64,000 nucleotides of DNA from Spongilla lacustris (GCA_949361645.1 OX442432.1:3130598-3194597); one strand, 5' to 3'. Counted from the first letter of the stretch, positions 41,831 through 55,949 are shown. The notes: generated by a model not told the origin, from the letters alone. A program made the numbers and translations.

Positions 41831-43255
41831 TACCTAGTTTGTTGGGCGTGGCCCGCCCTTCGCGTATTGGCGGAAGCTCGGGTTGCAACTTGCAAGCCTA
41901 TACCATAGATATTAGACTGGAAGGGATTGGAAACCGCGCACGTGCGCCATACATTTCAATAGAACGTAGCGGGGACACTCCTGGCAGTTGCTAATTGGTT
42001 AGTCTGGCACCTCGCCCCTCAAAAGTTTTTGGTCAAGTACACAAGAGGCAAATAAGAAGAGTAGTATAAGGTAGCGCACGAACTGTGGATCACAAAGAAG
42101 TAAGTCTTTTTTAAATACTCCATTCCTAGGAGAAGATATTAGACTTAAAGCGCTCCATGTCTAGAATTAAACTCACCGGTACTACGCCCGAACAAAGCGA
42201 CGTAAAGGTACGGCGTTACGATAGGCAGATTGAGCACTGTGTTTTACGTACCACAGTATAGTTTTTGTGACATGAATGCATCGTACTCGATATAAAAAAA
42301 AAAAAAAACTTACTTTTGACTAGGTGTGGAACTCACCGGTATAGCGACCGTAGCTTTGTCGTAAAAATTCTGAAAAGTTGACTACCAGATAGCCAGATGA
42401 AAACTATGTGCCAACGGATAGTTAGTTTGCCGTCTGTGCGTTTTCTACGACCAAAAAAAAATCTAAAAGCTAAGCCTTTAATTCGCGCGCAATTTTTGCC
42501 CTAGAGATAAAACAAATCATCGTCAATAATGTGGTCGATTGCACCCTGAAAATCATCTGAATGTGAAATAAAACAACCTACAAAACTATGAACTTTATGA
42601 AAAGTGTTCCCTTTACCACAATCCACGGATACGTTCTTTTCCGCTCGCTCCTGTGCAAACGTTGTACCCGTAAAGGCCTGGGGACTTGAACTGCCAGGAC
42701 TGTACTTGTTAATTGGTCTGGTTTCCAATCCCTTCCAGTCTAATATCTATGCCTATACCAAGATTTGTTCTGGAGTGTTATGTAATATCGTTGTGAATAT
42801 CGTTACGTTATTGCACATTCGGGTAGTGATTATTGAGCGTTAGATTACGTGGTGATAATGCGGTTTGTGTGTCTGCAGAGCAGCTGCTCAAGATATGTAC
42901 ATTATTGCTTCGGGTGCGGTGTCGATGGGTTGGGCATGGCCCGCCCTTCGCATTGTTGTTCAGGCTTCATAGTAGCAGGGCAGCGCAACTCTTTAGCTGC
43001 CTCTGTAACACATTCGCAAACAAAAGCAATGTTTGTCCGCTCCATGAAAATCCATATACATGTAAGTTAAATGGAAGGAACAGCTGCCTATCATTACCTC
43101 ACATCAGCCGCTAATTGGGTGATAATGGAACCCACTTGAACGCTGCAATCCGATTAGACTGCAATCCCCGTTGCAGCAGAACAAATCTAGGTATAGGCTT
43201 GCAACCCGACCTTCCGCCAATACGCGAAGGGCGGGCCACGCCCAACTAGTACCTA
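41831..43255. mobile_element. Outer TIR element disrupted by nested 848-bp element
   Basis: Left inverted repeat 41831-41903 and right inverted repeat 43191-43255 share ttgggcgtggcccgcccttc, gcgtattggcggaag and gcaagcctatac in inverse orientation. The 848-bp element sits directly inside the left repeat and duplicated cctatac. A third degenerate piece of the same repeat is near 42925. No transposase frame and no clear outer target duplication. Confidence 0.7.
41904..42751. mobile_element. 848-bp TIR element, copy B
   Basis: Same length, orientation and nearly the same sequence as 4420-5267, with its own 7-bp flanks cctatac (41897-41903, 42752-42758). Carries the same 75-codon minus frame (42728-42501). 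Confidence 0.87.
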
Positions 43256-43346
43256 CCAGGGATATTAAATACATGGATTGGAAACGAGGCTGATATACGG
43301 CTGAATTACGGTATTCCTAATTATTTAATGTATTTAATATCCCTGG
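43256..43346. mobile_element. 91-bp TIR mini-element
   Basis: Ends ccagggatattaaatacat / atgtatttaatatccctgg, with gattggaaac inside the left end as in the 848-bp family. Possibly an extreme internal deletion. No convincing target duplication. Confidence 0.55.
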
Positions 43347-43929
43347 TATTAACAGGTACCGTTGGCGGCGTATGCTTTGAAGCTTATACATGTACCCGTG
43401 TTTCGCTTAACCGTCTTGTTTTGAACAGGCTTTTTTTTCAACTTTCTTTTGGGACAAAAATCAATATCTTCAGTATTCTTCGTTTAGTCGCAAGTACCGT
43501 TTTTTTTTTTTTATCACCAATAAAAGCGCAATCCTTGGGTCTGCAATTTAATTGATCATCAGCAACAACAACACTTTCATACAAACAATGCTAACTGCAG
43601 TTCTTGGACTGCAGGTTACAGATCCAAGGTGCACCAAATAACAAACTTCTTGGTAATATTGCCTCACTATAATATCTGCTGCCATCTGTACAATAATTGC
43701 TTTTTTAAAAATGGTTGTGCAACTAAGATGCACACAATGCTCTGCTATTGCTGTGTCACTCATTTGCAATATCCAAGTTGCTAAATATCTTGCACACCTC
43801 TCTCCCTGTTTCCTTTCAGAAAAACATTGTGATTTTGATGACCTTTTGCAATCTATCCTTAGCAGCGCCAGGGGATTAACGATCCTGCTTGGACACAAGC
43901 TCAGCTTCCTGTAAAGCTTGAAACTTCAG

Positions 43930-44760
43930 TCTTCCTGGCTTTAGCTGCTGCCACCTCTGATACATTGATGAGCATGCTACCTGCATCTCTACACAATGCC
44001 TCCATCCCTGATGTTGAGTCTGCACTTTCCCCCACCTGTACCTCCTGCTTCTTGTTCTCAAAAAGGTTGGGATCTACCTTTGCAAAATGCAATTGGTAGC
44101 TCAAGGTCTACTAGCCAATGCTGATAGTCCATCTTCCCGTGCTTGTCTTCTTGCTGCATCCACCCCAGAGTCAGGAAAATGGCTAAATGCATTCCCTATA
44201 TCCTCCCTCCATACGTCTGAGAATTGATAACTCTACCATCTGAATTACAGCTCGACTCAGACTTGGTGTTCCCCTGTGCTATTCACACACTTGCCGCCAC
44301 TGTGGTTCTCACGTGAATGACCTTGCTACTCATGGCCTCAGCTGTAGATGGAGTGAAGCATTGGAGCCATTCTAGTTTAAATGACATCATCCGCAAACAG
44401 GTCAGATGGCATTTTAATGGTTCCCTGGAAGGAGGGTAAACACCTTGGGTGGGATGCAACATGCAGAGACACCTTGGCACCATCACATCTCTCCACTGCT
44501 GAAAGAGGGCCAGGTTTGGTAGCAGCAGACGCTGTGTCTCAGACGTATTCCTCTTTGAAGCTAAGCACTTCTTTGTTCCCATAGCACGTGAGTCTCTTGG
44601 TGTGTTGGGTGCTGAAATGTTCTCAGTTTTTAAAGGACCTTCGCCATCATCCAAACCACTGGAGACTCACAGTCTTACCAATTCCTACTCCAGCGGCAAG
44701 ATTCCAGAGAGAAAATTTCACATCCCATCAAGGAAGGGAACATTGATGGTTTTGATGACT
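43930..44760 (+). pseudogene. RT-polyprotein C-terminal relic (copy 4, sister subfamily)
   Basis: ARLRLGVPLCYSHTCRHCGSHVNDLATHGLSC (about 44250-44346) is the Cys/His knuckle that follows the RT in this family. Then, in a shifted frame, RSDGILMVPWKEGK, GWDATCRDTLAPSHLS (44399-44500), and ARESLGVLGAEMF (about 44583-44622) after another shift. Frame breaks show it is dead. Confidence 0.65.
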
Positions 44761-45902
44761 TAATTCTATGTATGTGTGAGTGTGTGAGTGAGTTATTATG
44801 AGTACACGTTAGGTTTTTTTTTTGTTAGCTGTATGTGTTAGTTTATGCATTGTACTTAAGTTATTATAAATTATTATAATATAATAAAAATAATTAGTTA
44901 AAAATTTAAGAAGTTCCTGACTTGATGGGTCTGTATAAACCTTGCTAACCGGCATTATAAACAGACTTAAATCCTGACAAAGACATATAACAAAAAAAAA
45001 AAAGATCAAGGAGGAGCAACAGTTGGACGTAGCTTGAACTTCCTAAACATATGTTATCTATTAAATAATCGATAATTAATAGTTATTAAACCTATTATGT
45101 AGCCAATGGGTGTAACTAAGGATACATACCCCACACAATCAATGGTCAGAGTATTGAATATCTGATATCATCTTGGAATAACTGAAAATAAGGGCTATTT
45201 GTAAGCTATAAGCTGTCAGATTCTATTGAAATAATCTAGATAATAATTATCTCACTTTATTCATAACTCATCAAAAAAATACGTCACATGATGTAGATGC
45301 ACATGATGTCAATGACATAGTCAGTAGATGTAATTATTTTATACATGCATACTGACTGTGTGTGTATGTGTGTGCGTGCCAAACAGGTGCGCCATTTAAA
45401 ACTGGTTTTGTAAGATCCATTGAGTAAAATGAAAACAATGACGCTACAGACCTACATGACCTACATTACTCAGTATATTATTTCTTGAACTTAGGTATAT
45501 TGCAAAATCCCTTGTTTACATATATAATTATACGTAAACACCACTGCTAGTTAGCAAGATAAATAGTGCAACATACAGCGGGCTGTGGGACTCAAAAGCA
45601 TTGAGGGGAAAGGGAGGCAAAATGATAGATATTGGATTGTTTAAACTTCACTGGGATTATGAAAAACAATCCATTGGCACCCAGGCACCTGAAAGCTTTC
45701 AAGCTCTATCCTGATCAATATTATCCAGTCTACCATCTTTGTTAATCAAGGACAAATACTCCTGAATTTTAACACACGAATATGCTTTCATCTTCTGTGC
45801 ATAACTCTTTTGAATAGAGCATGATGCCTACAAGATTCATCGACTGAAATAGTAGATCACAAACATCACACATAATAGATGCACATCGACCCATAGGTCA
45901 AA
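44761..45902. other. Gene-free AT-rich stretch
   Basis: Poly-A/T rich with no coding pattern recognised; it likely includes the CD36-like copy 2 3' UTR near 45.9 kb. Confidence 0.5.
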
Positions 45903-48900
45903 TTACTGAATTGTGTCTGTAGAAGCTATCAGTGGAGTTCTTTCCCTGTTCCGTAGCTTTCTCAACTGAACAAAGCGAATACAAGATACCAGTGATGCCA
46001 CAAACAAAACCAGAGCTGCGAGAGCTGTAAAACCAATGCCAATAACAAAATGAAACAATTTACTTAACCATTTTACTTAATTTTAAGCAGGCCACTTACA
46101 GATGATGGCAACAAAGCACCATTGGACGATGTAAACAGTTTGAATGGCTCTTAGTCCATTATCTTCCAGGTAGTTCTTAAAGTCTTCAGTGAGTTCAGCA
46201 TGCTACAAACCACACCAGAACACCCAACAACTTGGCATAAACAAATGCCAGCATGGCACAGTGTTAATCCAAATCATTCTTACCTCATTGATGTACATAA
46301 TGGGAAAATACATGGTTTCATCCAAAAGATTTGCCATTTGCCTGCATATTAAGGAAGATCGAGTTAGCCTACACAGCAACTGCACACATGCTTACGGGAA
46401 GTCTGAAGTTCTGTTCAACTGTATGTTCAGTTGTAGCACCTTTTGCACCTGAATATTAACACCAGTCATTGGTTCGACATCGACATGTGTATCATACTGT
46501 GCCCTATTGGCACTAGGGTCTGGATCAAGACCTTGAATATTACGTCTCAGAGAAGGGTCTCCATCAAGGAAGTGTGGCTTGCTCCCAAATATTGGAACCA
46601 CAGGATTCTGAGTTGCGCCCAGGTATATCAGACCATTGGGACACCATGAGCCCCACTTGGCATTTTCACTAAGGTTAAAAGCGCTAGCAAAAGTGGTGTT
46701 AGGGAGCTCAAATCGAAGTGCACCCAATCCTAAGTGATCCACACTCCCAACGTATGTGAGGTCAAAGGAACGCACGGCATCATCCAAGAACACCTGCAGT
46801 ACTTCATTCTCAGTGATGAATGGGTGGAAAAAGAGTCCTTCAGTGCCATTAATGTAATTAGCATCCTCAAGTGGCCAGATTCCAAGTCGAGTCAATCCAT
46901 CCCACTGTATATACTGGCCAATGCGTTCAATTTCACTAGTTCCTGTATAAATAATACTGTCTTGAGTGTCATTTACAGAATTGTTCAGTTGGATTTGTAT
47001 GTATGGATGAGGAAGAGTTTTATGCAAAAACTTCAAAACACTTTCACTATATAGCAGTTCAACAAGTGGGTCAGTGTAGTTCCATGCTAGCTCTGTGGCG
47101 TGGTGACAAATGTACAGCTGTGTATAGCTGTTAATGGTGGAAAACATTGCTTGAAAGAAATCGATGACAATTTTTTTAAAGATAGAACTTGTATTTGGCA
47201 AGAAATTTTCAATCTGTGCTATAGCTCCCTGCCGATAAAATATCAATGAATAACCAGTCTCGTAGATACCAAGATACACATGCAGGTTTTAAACAGCACA
47301 CAGCTCAACAGAAACAAACTCACAACCAAAGGCAGGTTGACAGTACAGATGGTGTCATCTTCAGATAACCCAGGCGCACTGTTAGCAGCATCAAAGTGGA
47401 ACACCTTCTGTTGGGTGTATGTCAGTGTAGTCTGATCAGAAGTCACTTCCTTAATGAATTTTGTGCGATTCTCTCTGTAAACAAGAAAAATTGGGCAAAT
47501 AGATTATGGTACAGTAAAAACTCAACTGGGCACCAAACTAACATATGTGACAGTTATAAATTATTACTCTTTAAAAAGACTTTAACTGCAGCCTAGAAAC
47601 TATCCGCAATACTTTTATTAATCTTGAGAAGAAAGAAGATGGCTAAACGTAGTAAGTGCACATGATGTGCACATAGTGTACAATAAGGTGCCTTTGGAAA
47701 TGACGTATATTGTTTGACAGAGCCAAAAAAAATGCTGTTGGGTGCTAGCAAATTACTAATCCTCTGAACAATGCAGATATTTTCTCATGATATCCCCTAG
47801 AGCTGTAATCAGAGGCGGGCAGGGGGAAGGGGGGGGGGGGGCACTTTTATAGCAGTAAAAATGCTGTATACACTTTAGTCTCTGCACTTTGCCATACACT
47901 GTACGTCCTGTACAGTTTACTGAAATGAGTGTGTATTGGCTTCCTGGTACTCCATCAGTCCATAGGTAGAATTGTACATGCCACCAGCACTGTGCATACC
48001 CTTCCTTTGGGATTATGAATTGATGAAACGTAAGTGATGCTAGGACCTTTTACACACATTGCATTTAAGGTTCACTAATTATAACCTACACACATCTTCA
48101 AAGTTTGCTCCCCCCCCCCCCCACCCCGCACATTCACACACATTGGTCTGCTGTTGTAAATGTGTAGAAGTTATCAGAGAAATGAATCTGTACTCACTTA
48201 CCTGTAACTGTAGGGACCTTTCACTTCCACAATGGGCACCTTTCCATTTTGAAAGTCTTGGGGATTCGTGATGTTGAAAAAGTATATAGATTTCCACAGT
48301 GGTAGGGTGGGACTGCAGAACTGGTCGAATGTTGCATGTCCAGGCAACACAGTGACCTTCTGAAAAGTGCAAAATTACTACACAACGCAGCAGAAACGGC
48401 ACTACGAACAATGGGACAGCCCATAAACATAGCTAACCTCTGCAAAGCACTCGTAAACATAGCTAACCGCTGCAAAGCACTCATATAACGTTATCTGCTT
48501 GCATTAATGGTAGAACGAAGTGCAGGCACGTTTTGCTGTGGGGTGCTTTAATACACACATACACTTTCCCTTTGCCTTCAAACGGAGCATGGTCGTTCAC
48601 AATTGAGGCATGTACGACCGTCTACGGTGCATAATACGAGGTGCTAAGACTCAGCCCCCTGCCTCTAGCTCTTGATGTTTAGTCCAAATTAATTATATAC
48701 GCCTATCAATAAAGCTTACATGTTTGTAGCCTATTTATCAGTGCGCGCGCACGAGCACAGGTACGTCTCACTCAACTTACTGCGCTCACTTGACTTTTAG
48801 TTAACCACGTTCCTAGAATAGGTATGGTGATGGCCAATGCAATGCACGCAACACACAGAAGTATCAGTATTGAAAAGCAAAAGCCGCAGCGGTACGACCT

Positions 48901-48906
48901 AGTCAT
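45903..48906 (-). CDS. SCARB-like: CD36/SCARB-like scavenger receptor, copy 2
   Basis: Intact seven-exon paralogue of copy 1: 48906-48781, 48359-48202, 47474-47324, 47228-46396, 46341-46284, 46202-46100, 46024-45903; 1551 nt, 516 residues, within family range (CD36 472, SCARB1 509). N-terminal helix after MTRSYRCG; exon 2 keeps VPIVEVKGPYSYRENRTKF. Exon 4 carries GTEGLFFHPF, WCPNGLIYLG, SKPHFLDGD and the VEPMTG strand. C-terminal helix AALVLFVASLVSCIRF, then a short basic tail. Long parts of exon 4 are almost identical to copy 1, but the stretch after AIAQIE and the one after VELLY differ strongly. Ligand unknown; lysosomal or surface location cannot be decided from the tail. Confidence 0.88.
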
Positions 48907-49757
48907 CGAGCAGAGCTTTGTATCTCTTGTGACTTGGGGCACGTGCTCCACACACGTAGAGTACTAGGGTTCACTTGGGCCGGCAAGGCCGTAGACAATT
49001 AGGTACATCACCCCCAAATGATCTGATAGATATTTTTTTAATAATATAAATTAAAATTATCTTTTTTTTTTTTGCCAGCTGGCATGCAGTCTCGTTCCCA
49101 GAAGCCAGAAGTAATCTCACCCAGACGTAATATGGCACGGCATTATGTCTGGATACGAGGCCACACCCTTATGCGCGTGCGCGCACATATAAAGACGAGC
49201 TCCGGGGGCGTAGACGTTTTCAGCTGATGCGTGTTTTTGGATAGTTCAGTAGGTCTAATTTAAATTAAAGTGAAGCCTATTTAACTGCGATGAGTGATCA
49301 CGGAAAAAGCGCTATTCCTGAGGTCTGACTATTACGTAGTAGTAGCCTAGAGACTAGGCACGCACTTCATTCGTGTCTGACTATAAAGCTTAAGTACAGT
49401 GTACAAAAAGATTAAATTCATACGCAATGAAATTGTTTCCAAGTTACAAATGTCTCCAGACTACGCAATACCCACCTGGTAATGCTTGCTTCTGAGTAAA
49501 ATCTGAAGACCAAGCCATCATTTAGTTTCAATTATCTAATTCTTAGCATGATAGTTGTAATGAAATAGATAGTTGCTGTGTCACTGAATGCTTCTTTTCA
49601 GTGCATAGTGAGGCAGAAGATGCTTCTCTTAGTATATCATGCAACTATTGAGTAGCTTATAATCTATACGGTACTAAGTCTTAATATATTTGTGGCAAAT
49701 GGCAATACATGTAACTTTCAGTTATGCATAAAGCTACATATGTGTGCAAGCAACTGT
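48907..49757. other. Spacer between CD36-like copy 2 and ACTR2 copy A
   Basis: Upstream of the receptor start. Includes a possible plus-strand promoter and start (catataaag near 49186, ATGAGTGATCACGG near 49289) with no following exon found. Confidence 0.4.
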
Positions 49758-52700
49758 TCACTTCACAGCCACTCCCAGTTTCTCTAGTACTTTCAGGCCC
49801 TTTTCTTGGTACTCTTGTCGGGACATCCAGAATGCCTCATTGTCCTTCATGATGTCACCCAACACAGCACCACCAAGGAACACCATGTGTTTGCGACGAG
49901 GAGGATCTTCAATACGAATCTTGAATTTCTATGTAAAATGGGGGAGGGAAGAATTCAATGTTGTACCATAATTTTGCTTATTTGACCCAGATTCCAATCC
50001 CACAAGTGTTTAAGGACCTATTTGACATCCTATCCTGCAAGATCAGAATTCGCACACTACAAGTATGCTATTGGTCTAGTATATTTAAATACTCCACACA
50101 TGGAGGTAAGCTTACTTCAATGTCCATATATCACCATGCCTCAACTTGCGCACATCACCAACTCACACAATGCCAAGCCTGCATCCATCCAAACTCCCTC
50201 CACAACTTGCCTTACCATTCACAATAATTCTCACTCATGGGCAATGTTTACTTATATTTTCATATGTGCTCTCTGACTCTTTAGTAATGATGATTACACT
50301 TAGAACCCTGCCTATATATTGTACTCACTGACAACTTCTCTGTGTCTCCTTTAAGAACCTGTTCTAAGTACAGCTGCTTTATTTCCCTCTCAAGGCGTGA
50401 TGGAAGGCCCGGGAACATTGTGGAGCCTCCGGAAAGAACAATGTGCTTGTAGAATTCAGCCCTGGTATCAATGTCTGCTGCTTGGATGGTGTTGAATAGC
50501 AGCTCAGCAATTCCGACACTCTCAATGTTAATCAAATGAGGTTGGAAAAGTACTTCAGGTGCTTCAAACCTCTCACCACCCAGTTTCACTACACGACCAT
50601 CTGGAAGCTAAAATGAACAGAATTCTAGTGACTACATCATCCACATGAAACCTATGTATTTACCGTGTAAGCTTCCACAAGGACTGTAGTCTGTTGTGCC
50701 AGATTTTGTTCCTGCTCAATGTTGTAGCTTCAGGAAACAAACAGCAAATGATAATGACTGATTGACCTCCATAAGTGTGTGTTAGGATGACTTACCCAAC
50801 ATAGCATAACTTCTCTTTCATCATACGGATAGTTTCAAAATCAGCAGTGTGATTGAAAGCATAGCCTCGCAACAGAAGCAACTTGATCAGGTAGCGAGTG
50901 ATGTCCCGACCAGCCACATCAAGTCGTCTAGTAAGATGTGAAAGGGAAAACCCCTCGTACACAGGGCAGATGTGAGTCACACCATCACCAATGTCAATGA
51001 CCATCCCGGTCTGAAGACCTGTAGTGAGGTTATAGGAGTAAGGTGGGGTAAGGAGGGGCCAAAACAACTGGAGTCAAGACTCCCTCCCTAGGGTCCAATC
51101 CCCATTAACCACACCCATATGCAGTTGTTATGACAGCAGGTCTCCAAACCATTACACAGAGGTAGTGGTGGAGCGTCATGTTGCTAATTGCCTGTCGACC
51201 ACATTAATGACTCCAATTTCTGCACTTACATTTTAAAAATCAAGTTCTATTTTTAAAAAATGGTAACCAGCAGTCTTGCTCAATAACCGTGGTCCCAACC
51301 CCGGTATAAAGTAGTATTTTCTAGTCCTATAGTTAAAGTGACTGTAGGATCGTAAATGAGCACAGAGAGAGCTGACACGTAAATCTCTTTGACACCACAC
51401 AAATGCCAACCTCCCCTATAACTGGATGGCACCAACATACATGAAGTCCGAGACATGAATTAAATGGTCGCAATTAATCTACAAGTGCCGGGCATTAAGT
51501 AAAGTATACATTCATTAGGTAAACATAATGATATCAGAGCCGATCACACCCCCTACACCATTGTATCGGCTTGTCTCAAACATAGTATCCCAATGCAAAA
51601 ATTTACTGCCCATGCAATCAGCGTCAATGGCTTGTTGTTAGGTGCTTCCAAATAGAGTGCATTAGGTGTACCCAACAAAAATGTTAGGTAACTTTCAGTG
51701 CTTGTAGATTAAAAGAATGGACTTTTTTTTTCCATATCATATATAGATACAGAAATCTTACAGACAACATGCCTTAATACCCTGATGTGTCCCCTGCCTG
51801 CTTATATGTTATGATTACTAAACATAGAAGTCTAAAAAAGTACATATAGAGCTCTGTCTACCGTGCTAAAGTTCTCTATGGGCTCTTCAGTTACGAATAT
51901 CTTTAATTAATATTTCACATATTTTTACCTTGTGCATACAATGTAAGGATGGCCTGTATGGCAATGTACACTCCAGCAAACTGATACTCTTCAAACATGA
52001 CCTGAAAAAGAAGATATTGTTAACACAATTATAATATGCAGTGATGTGTACCTCCATTTGACAACTGTGCATCAAACTAGTAGCACATATTTTATTATTG
52101 CAGTAATGATTATGTGTATTTGTTTGTTTGTTCCTGTTGCTCTATATTTTTAATGTGCTAACCTTTATTACAACATAAAAATATACTAGCCAGCGGGGAA
52201 TGGATCAACATTACATTGAGCCTGCTGCAGATGTTGGCCTCAACCATGGAGAGAAGAGCTGGCTACTGAATGGCCAGTTGGGATGCCAGCCTGGAGATGA
52301 TGTTGAGGGCCTCATTGCCCTAATTGCTACATAATTTATGATCGGGATCTCGGAAGCGGAAGCTGGAGCAATGGTTGGTGCAGACCTTGAGGCAATGGAG
52401 AGCAGGAAACACCTGGCCAATGATGATGCAAAGTGCTCAGCTCTTGAATGGGTCTCAACCTCTCTTGTTGTCAATTCTTATGGGGCATGGGGCAAGAGGC
52501 TTCAATTATTATTATTTTTGCAGGGATCATTTCTAGGCTGGTGATTCTACCCAGGCTGCAGGTGTAATAACTTCTTTTCCATTGCCTGATCAGTGCAACT
52601 GCTAGAGCCATCCTTAGGAGGCTATAGAACTGTAAGATATGTTTATTGTAGCAGCGTACATGTATAATAATATAATTTATCCTGCTGTAACTATTATTTT

Positions 52701-53978
52701 AATATATATATTTTTACAAATATTATTATATTTATTTATTTTTATAAAATACGTGTACATGAATACAAGAACACTATGATTACAAATAACACCACTAAAC
52801 TACAGCTATAACACTAATGTTACTATTAATATTTTATATATAATATTTATAATTATTATCAATTATATAATCGCACACAATACAAAACAATTACACACAA
52901 AGTTCATCCACCTGGTGCACAAGGTGGGAGTATGGACAAGTCAGGATGGCACAAGTGTTAGCTCTAATTAGTGAGCGACCATAACATATATGTTACATAA
53001 TATATATTAATATTACATTATACATACAAGTCCCTGACCAGGACGGGAGGAGGGCAGGAGCTCCCTGACCAGGATGGCTCTGGACATTGTATGCACCAAG
53101 GTCATGTTGAGCTCTGCTATAACTGTTGGCCATTACCAATTTGCTTAGGGAAGTCTGGCTAATGGCCAGGTGGGTGCCAAGGTTCCTGTTAAAATAAACT
53201 ACTACACAACAGGTTCTATTGTTCAGAATTAAATGTCCTACATGTTGTATTAATGTATCCTCCTATGTGTCATAATAAATAATATGCTATTAACTAACTG
53301 GCGTAACAGAAGGGTACTCTTTTTGCAGTAACACAGATGCTTCAAAGGTAGCCATTTTAGTTGTTCAACATAATGTTCTCTATGTACATGTTGTATAGCG
53401 CTTTAATATGATTATACAATACCTCAACCATCTTCTCCCTGTTCTTTGTTGGATTCATGGGAGGTTCAGTTAGCACAACCTACATTCAGGAAGAAAATAA
53501 CTGTAAATAAATAATGAATTTTCACAGCACCAACCTTTGTGGTCTTGGGGTCAATTTTCAGCTTCTCTTTGAAAGTGTAATCCCAGACATGCTTCATGTC
53601 TTCCCAATTTCTCACTATCCCGTTTTCCATAGGATAATTCACCTCCAACATTTGCCTTAATTGGCTAGCTTCATCACCTATCATAAGATCCTGAAAGGAA
53701 TAAAAAAACAAAACAAAAAAACAAAAAAAGATGCATGGCTGGACCAAATTGCAAGATTCATTTTACTTTCACTTCAATATTGTCAACTTTTGCACTTGAT
53801 CTGATTATTGGACGGCCAACAAGAGACGGGAAGATGTACGATGGAAAATTAGCGCCAGCGAAGCCACATTTCACGAACTATTCAAATAAGTGAACTCTTA
53901 TCAGACATAACCGTGCTGTCAGCTTACCCCAGTTCCATTGTCACACACTATAACTTTGTTTCCTTTAGAATCGGTCAT
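49758..53978 (-). CDS. ACTR2: Actin-related protein 2, copy A
   Basis: ATP-binding subunit of the Arp2/3 complex that nucleates branched actin. Nine exons, read downward: 53978-53928, 53877-53767, 53690-53535, 53479-53423, 52001-51929, 51018-50796, 50727-50664, 50607-50329, 49928-49758; 394 residues, identical in length to human Arp2. Motifs: CDNGTG phosphate loop 1, [15 protein letters not shown] phosphate loop 2, [32 protein letters not shown]. Differs from copy B at scattered residues ([11 protein letters not shown] here, [11 protein letters not shown] there). Intron 4 holds a retroelement fragment. Confidence 0.95.
52330..52550 (+). pseudogene. Retroelement C-terminal domain fragment (copy 5)
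   Basis: [26 protein letters not shown] matches the CSELGW ... ETYG-WGKEA block of copies 1-3. Degenerate, antisense to and inside ACTR2-A intron 4. Confidence 0.55.
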
Positions 53979-55940
53979 TTCAATTCTCTGAGCGGGCTTA
54001 GCGCATGCGTCTTCATTATCTAAGCGCTAGCAGCTGCAAAATAAATAAATAAATAAATAATGCCTGCTGCACTGGAAAGGAAGGCATGGCCACGGACAAG
54101 GAATGAAGAGGTAGAAACTGCAAATCTACAGTGCTCTACTTTGAGAACTCATTCCAGGAACCAATTTTTCGTGCATCCCAGGTATGCATTGCAGCACTGG
54201 AGTGATACGTGCAAAGTTGGAATTTGCGCAACCCTGGAATATTCCAGGCTTGTGTGCGCATAAATTGCCGCTATGATATGATAGTAAAAATTTGTCTACG
54301 CCAAAACCAACTTGGCGGGTATTTAAAAGTAAACCACAATTTTTTTGTCCTATATTAATCGGGTTACTTATATACGTATACTATACTGTAACCAGTGGCG
54401 TATCCAGGGAGGGTGCTCCGGGTGCTTGAGCACTCCCCTCTGTCATATATGAGGTGCTTTTGTACGAGCGTTTTTGTATTATTAATAATTTATTACCGTA
54501 GCCGCCGCGCGTATACCGGTATTCGATCATGAACCACTTCCAAACATCGAAAGTAGTGCCGCGACCTCATTGGCTGTATGAAGTGACGATGCCTCTTCAG
54601 CCAATATAGGTAAAATTACCATTTGTTATTTAATGCCATTTTAATTTTTATACCGCGTACATGTACACACTCCCATATGTAGGCCTGTGCACGTGTGCAA
54701 TCAGTTATTCAGTTCTCTACAACCTCCATCTGCACACTCTTTACAGGAGTTGCACCAATACTTAGAAAAGCCAAGCATCAATAATTATGCTCTGCTCACC
54801 GGAACCAGTGATGACTGAAGAATTTTAGGACATAGCTGGCATCACTAAATCACAGTTGCATGTATTGTTTTATTGCAATAGCATGAGCAAAGAAAGGCAT
54901 GCATGCACAGTATATTGTACATGTACTTCATACTTAAATAGGTACGTGTGAGAGCATACTACAAAACACGTCAGTAGCAATTATTTGTGCACATGGATCC
55001 TGATGTATCATTCAACACACACTCTTTAGATACAACTACATGAGACAATGTACTATGGGTTCAACAATAATAGAGAATTTCTTGCTGCATGGATTTAGCA
55101 AAGATGGCGACTGGGTTTGCATGTACACTTCAAGTGCAGGTACACCTGATCATGTTTAGTATGCATCATAATGAATATTTGTATGATGCATGAATGGAAA
55201 CGGGCAATGACATTGCTGATGCAAGAAACACCATATGCGTGTGTATGAAGATCCACCAGGTAACACTTTATATACTCTCCAACCAGCACTAAAGTCTGGC
55301 TTTACATAGTTGCAGCAGACTAGATCTGAAATGCAATTGAGACTGAGTATTTAAAAAATTTCACATGAGGTATGCACGCGATGAAAGAAAAAATACACAT
55401 GCACATGATTTTATAGTTCAGACTAATGATGGTGGTGCAATCACATCAAAGGACTCAAGGGAAAATGTTACTGTCGACATGTTGCATGTGTATGCATTAT
55501 GTACATGTATACATATCCCAATTGTAGTGGATTGTAGGAAAGCTGAAAACCATAGAATCACAATTCAGTGAGAAGTTATGATCTACACTCCATATGGTTG
55601 AGATTATCAATGGGTTTGATATAGAACTTAGTTATGGGCATTATAATATCTTAAAACAGATAATGTGTTTGCATTTAACAATAGTGAGAAGTACCATTGC
55701 ACATTCCACCTTACTACTACCTAAATACTGCTACCTACCCCTACCTGTCCTCCTTTGTACCCTGATCTACCCACTACCCCACCCTGTTTATACCCCACCT
55801 CCTTTATACCCCACCCCCCTTAATACCTAATACCGCTACCCTACCTAATCCACAATACCAAAACGTGAGCAAGGGATTGCCCATAGCTACATGTAGGTTA
55901 ATACATGTACATGTAGATCTAACTACATTTTGCATGTGCA
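53979..55940. other. Gene-poor spacer after ACTR2-A
   Basis: Starts with an (aaat)n run at 54036-54060. A 67-codon plus frame at 54060-54263 begins 82 bases from the ACTR2-A start but matches nothing known. At 54392 a TIR-like end (ccagtggcgtatccag) begins. Confidence 0.45.
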
Positions 55941-55949
55941 AATGTAATT

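Noticed and set aside
49186..49324. Plus-strand gene start (TATA-like motif and MSDHGKSAIPE)
   Set aside because: A donor-like gt follows, but no later exon could be found before or within ACTR2-A.
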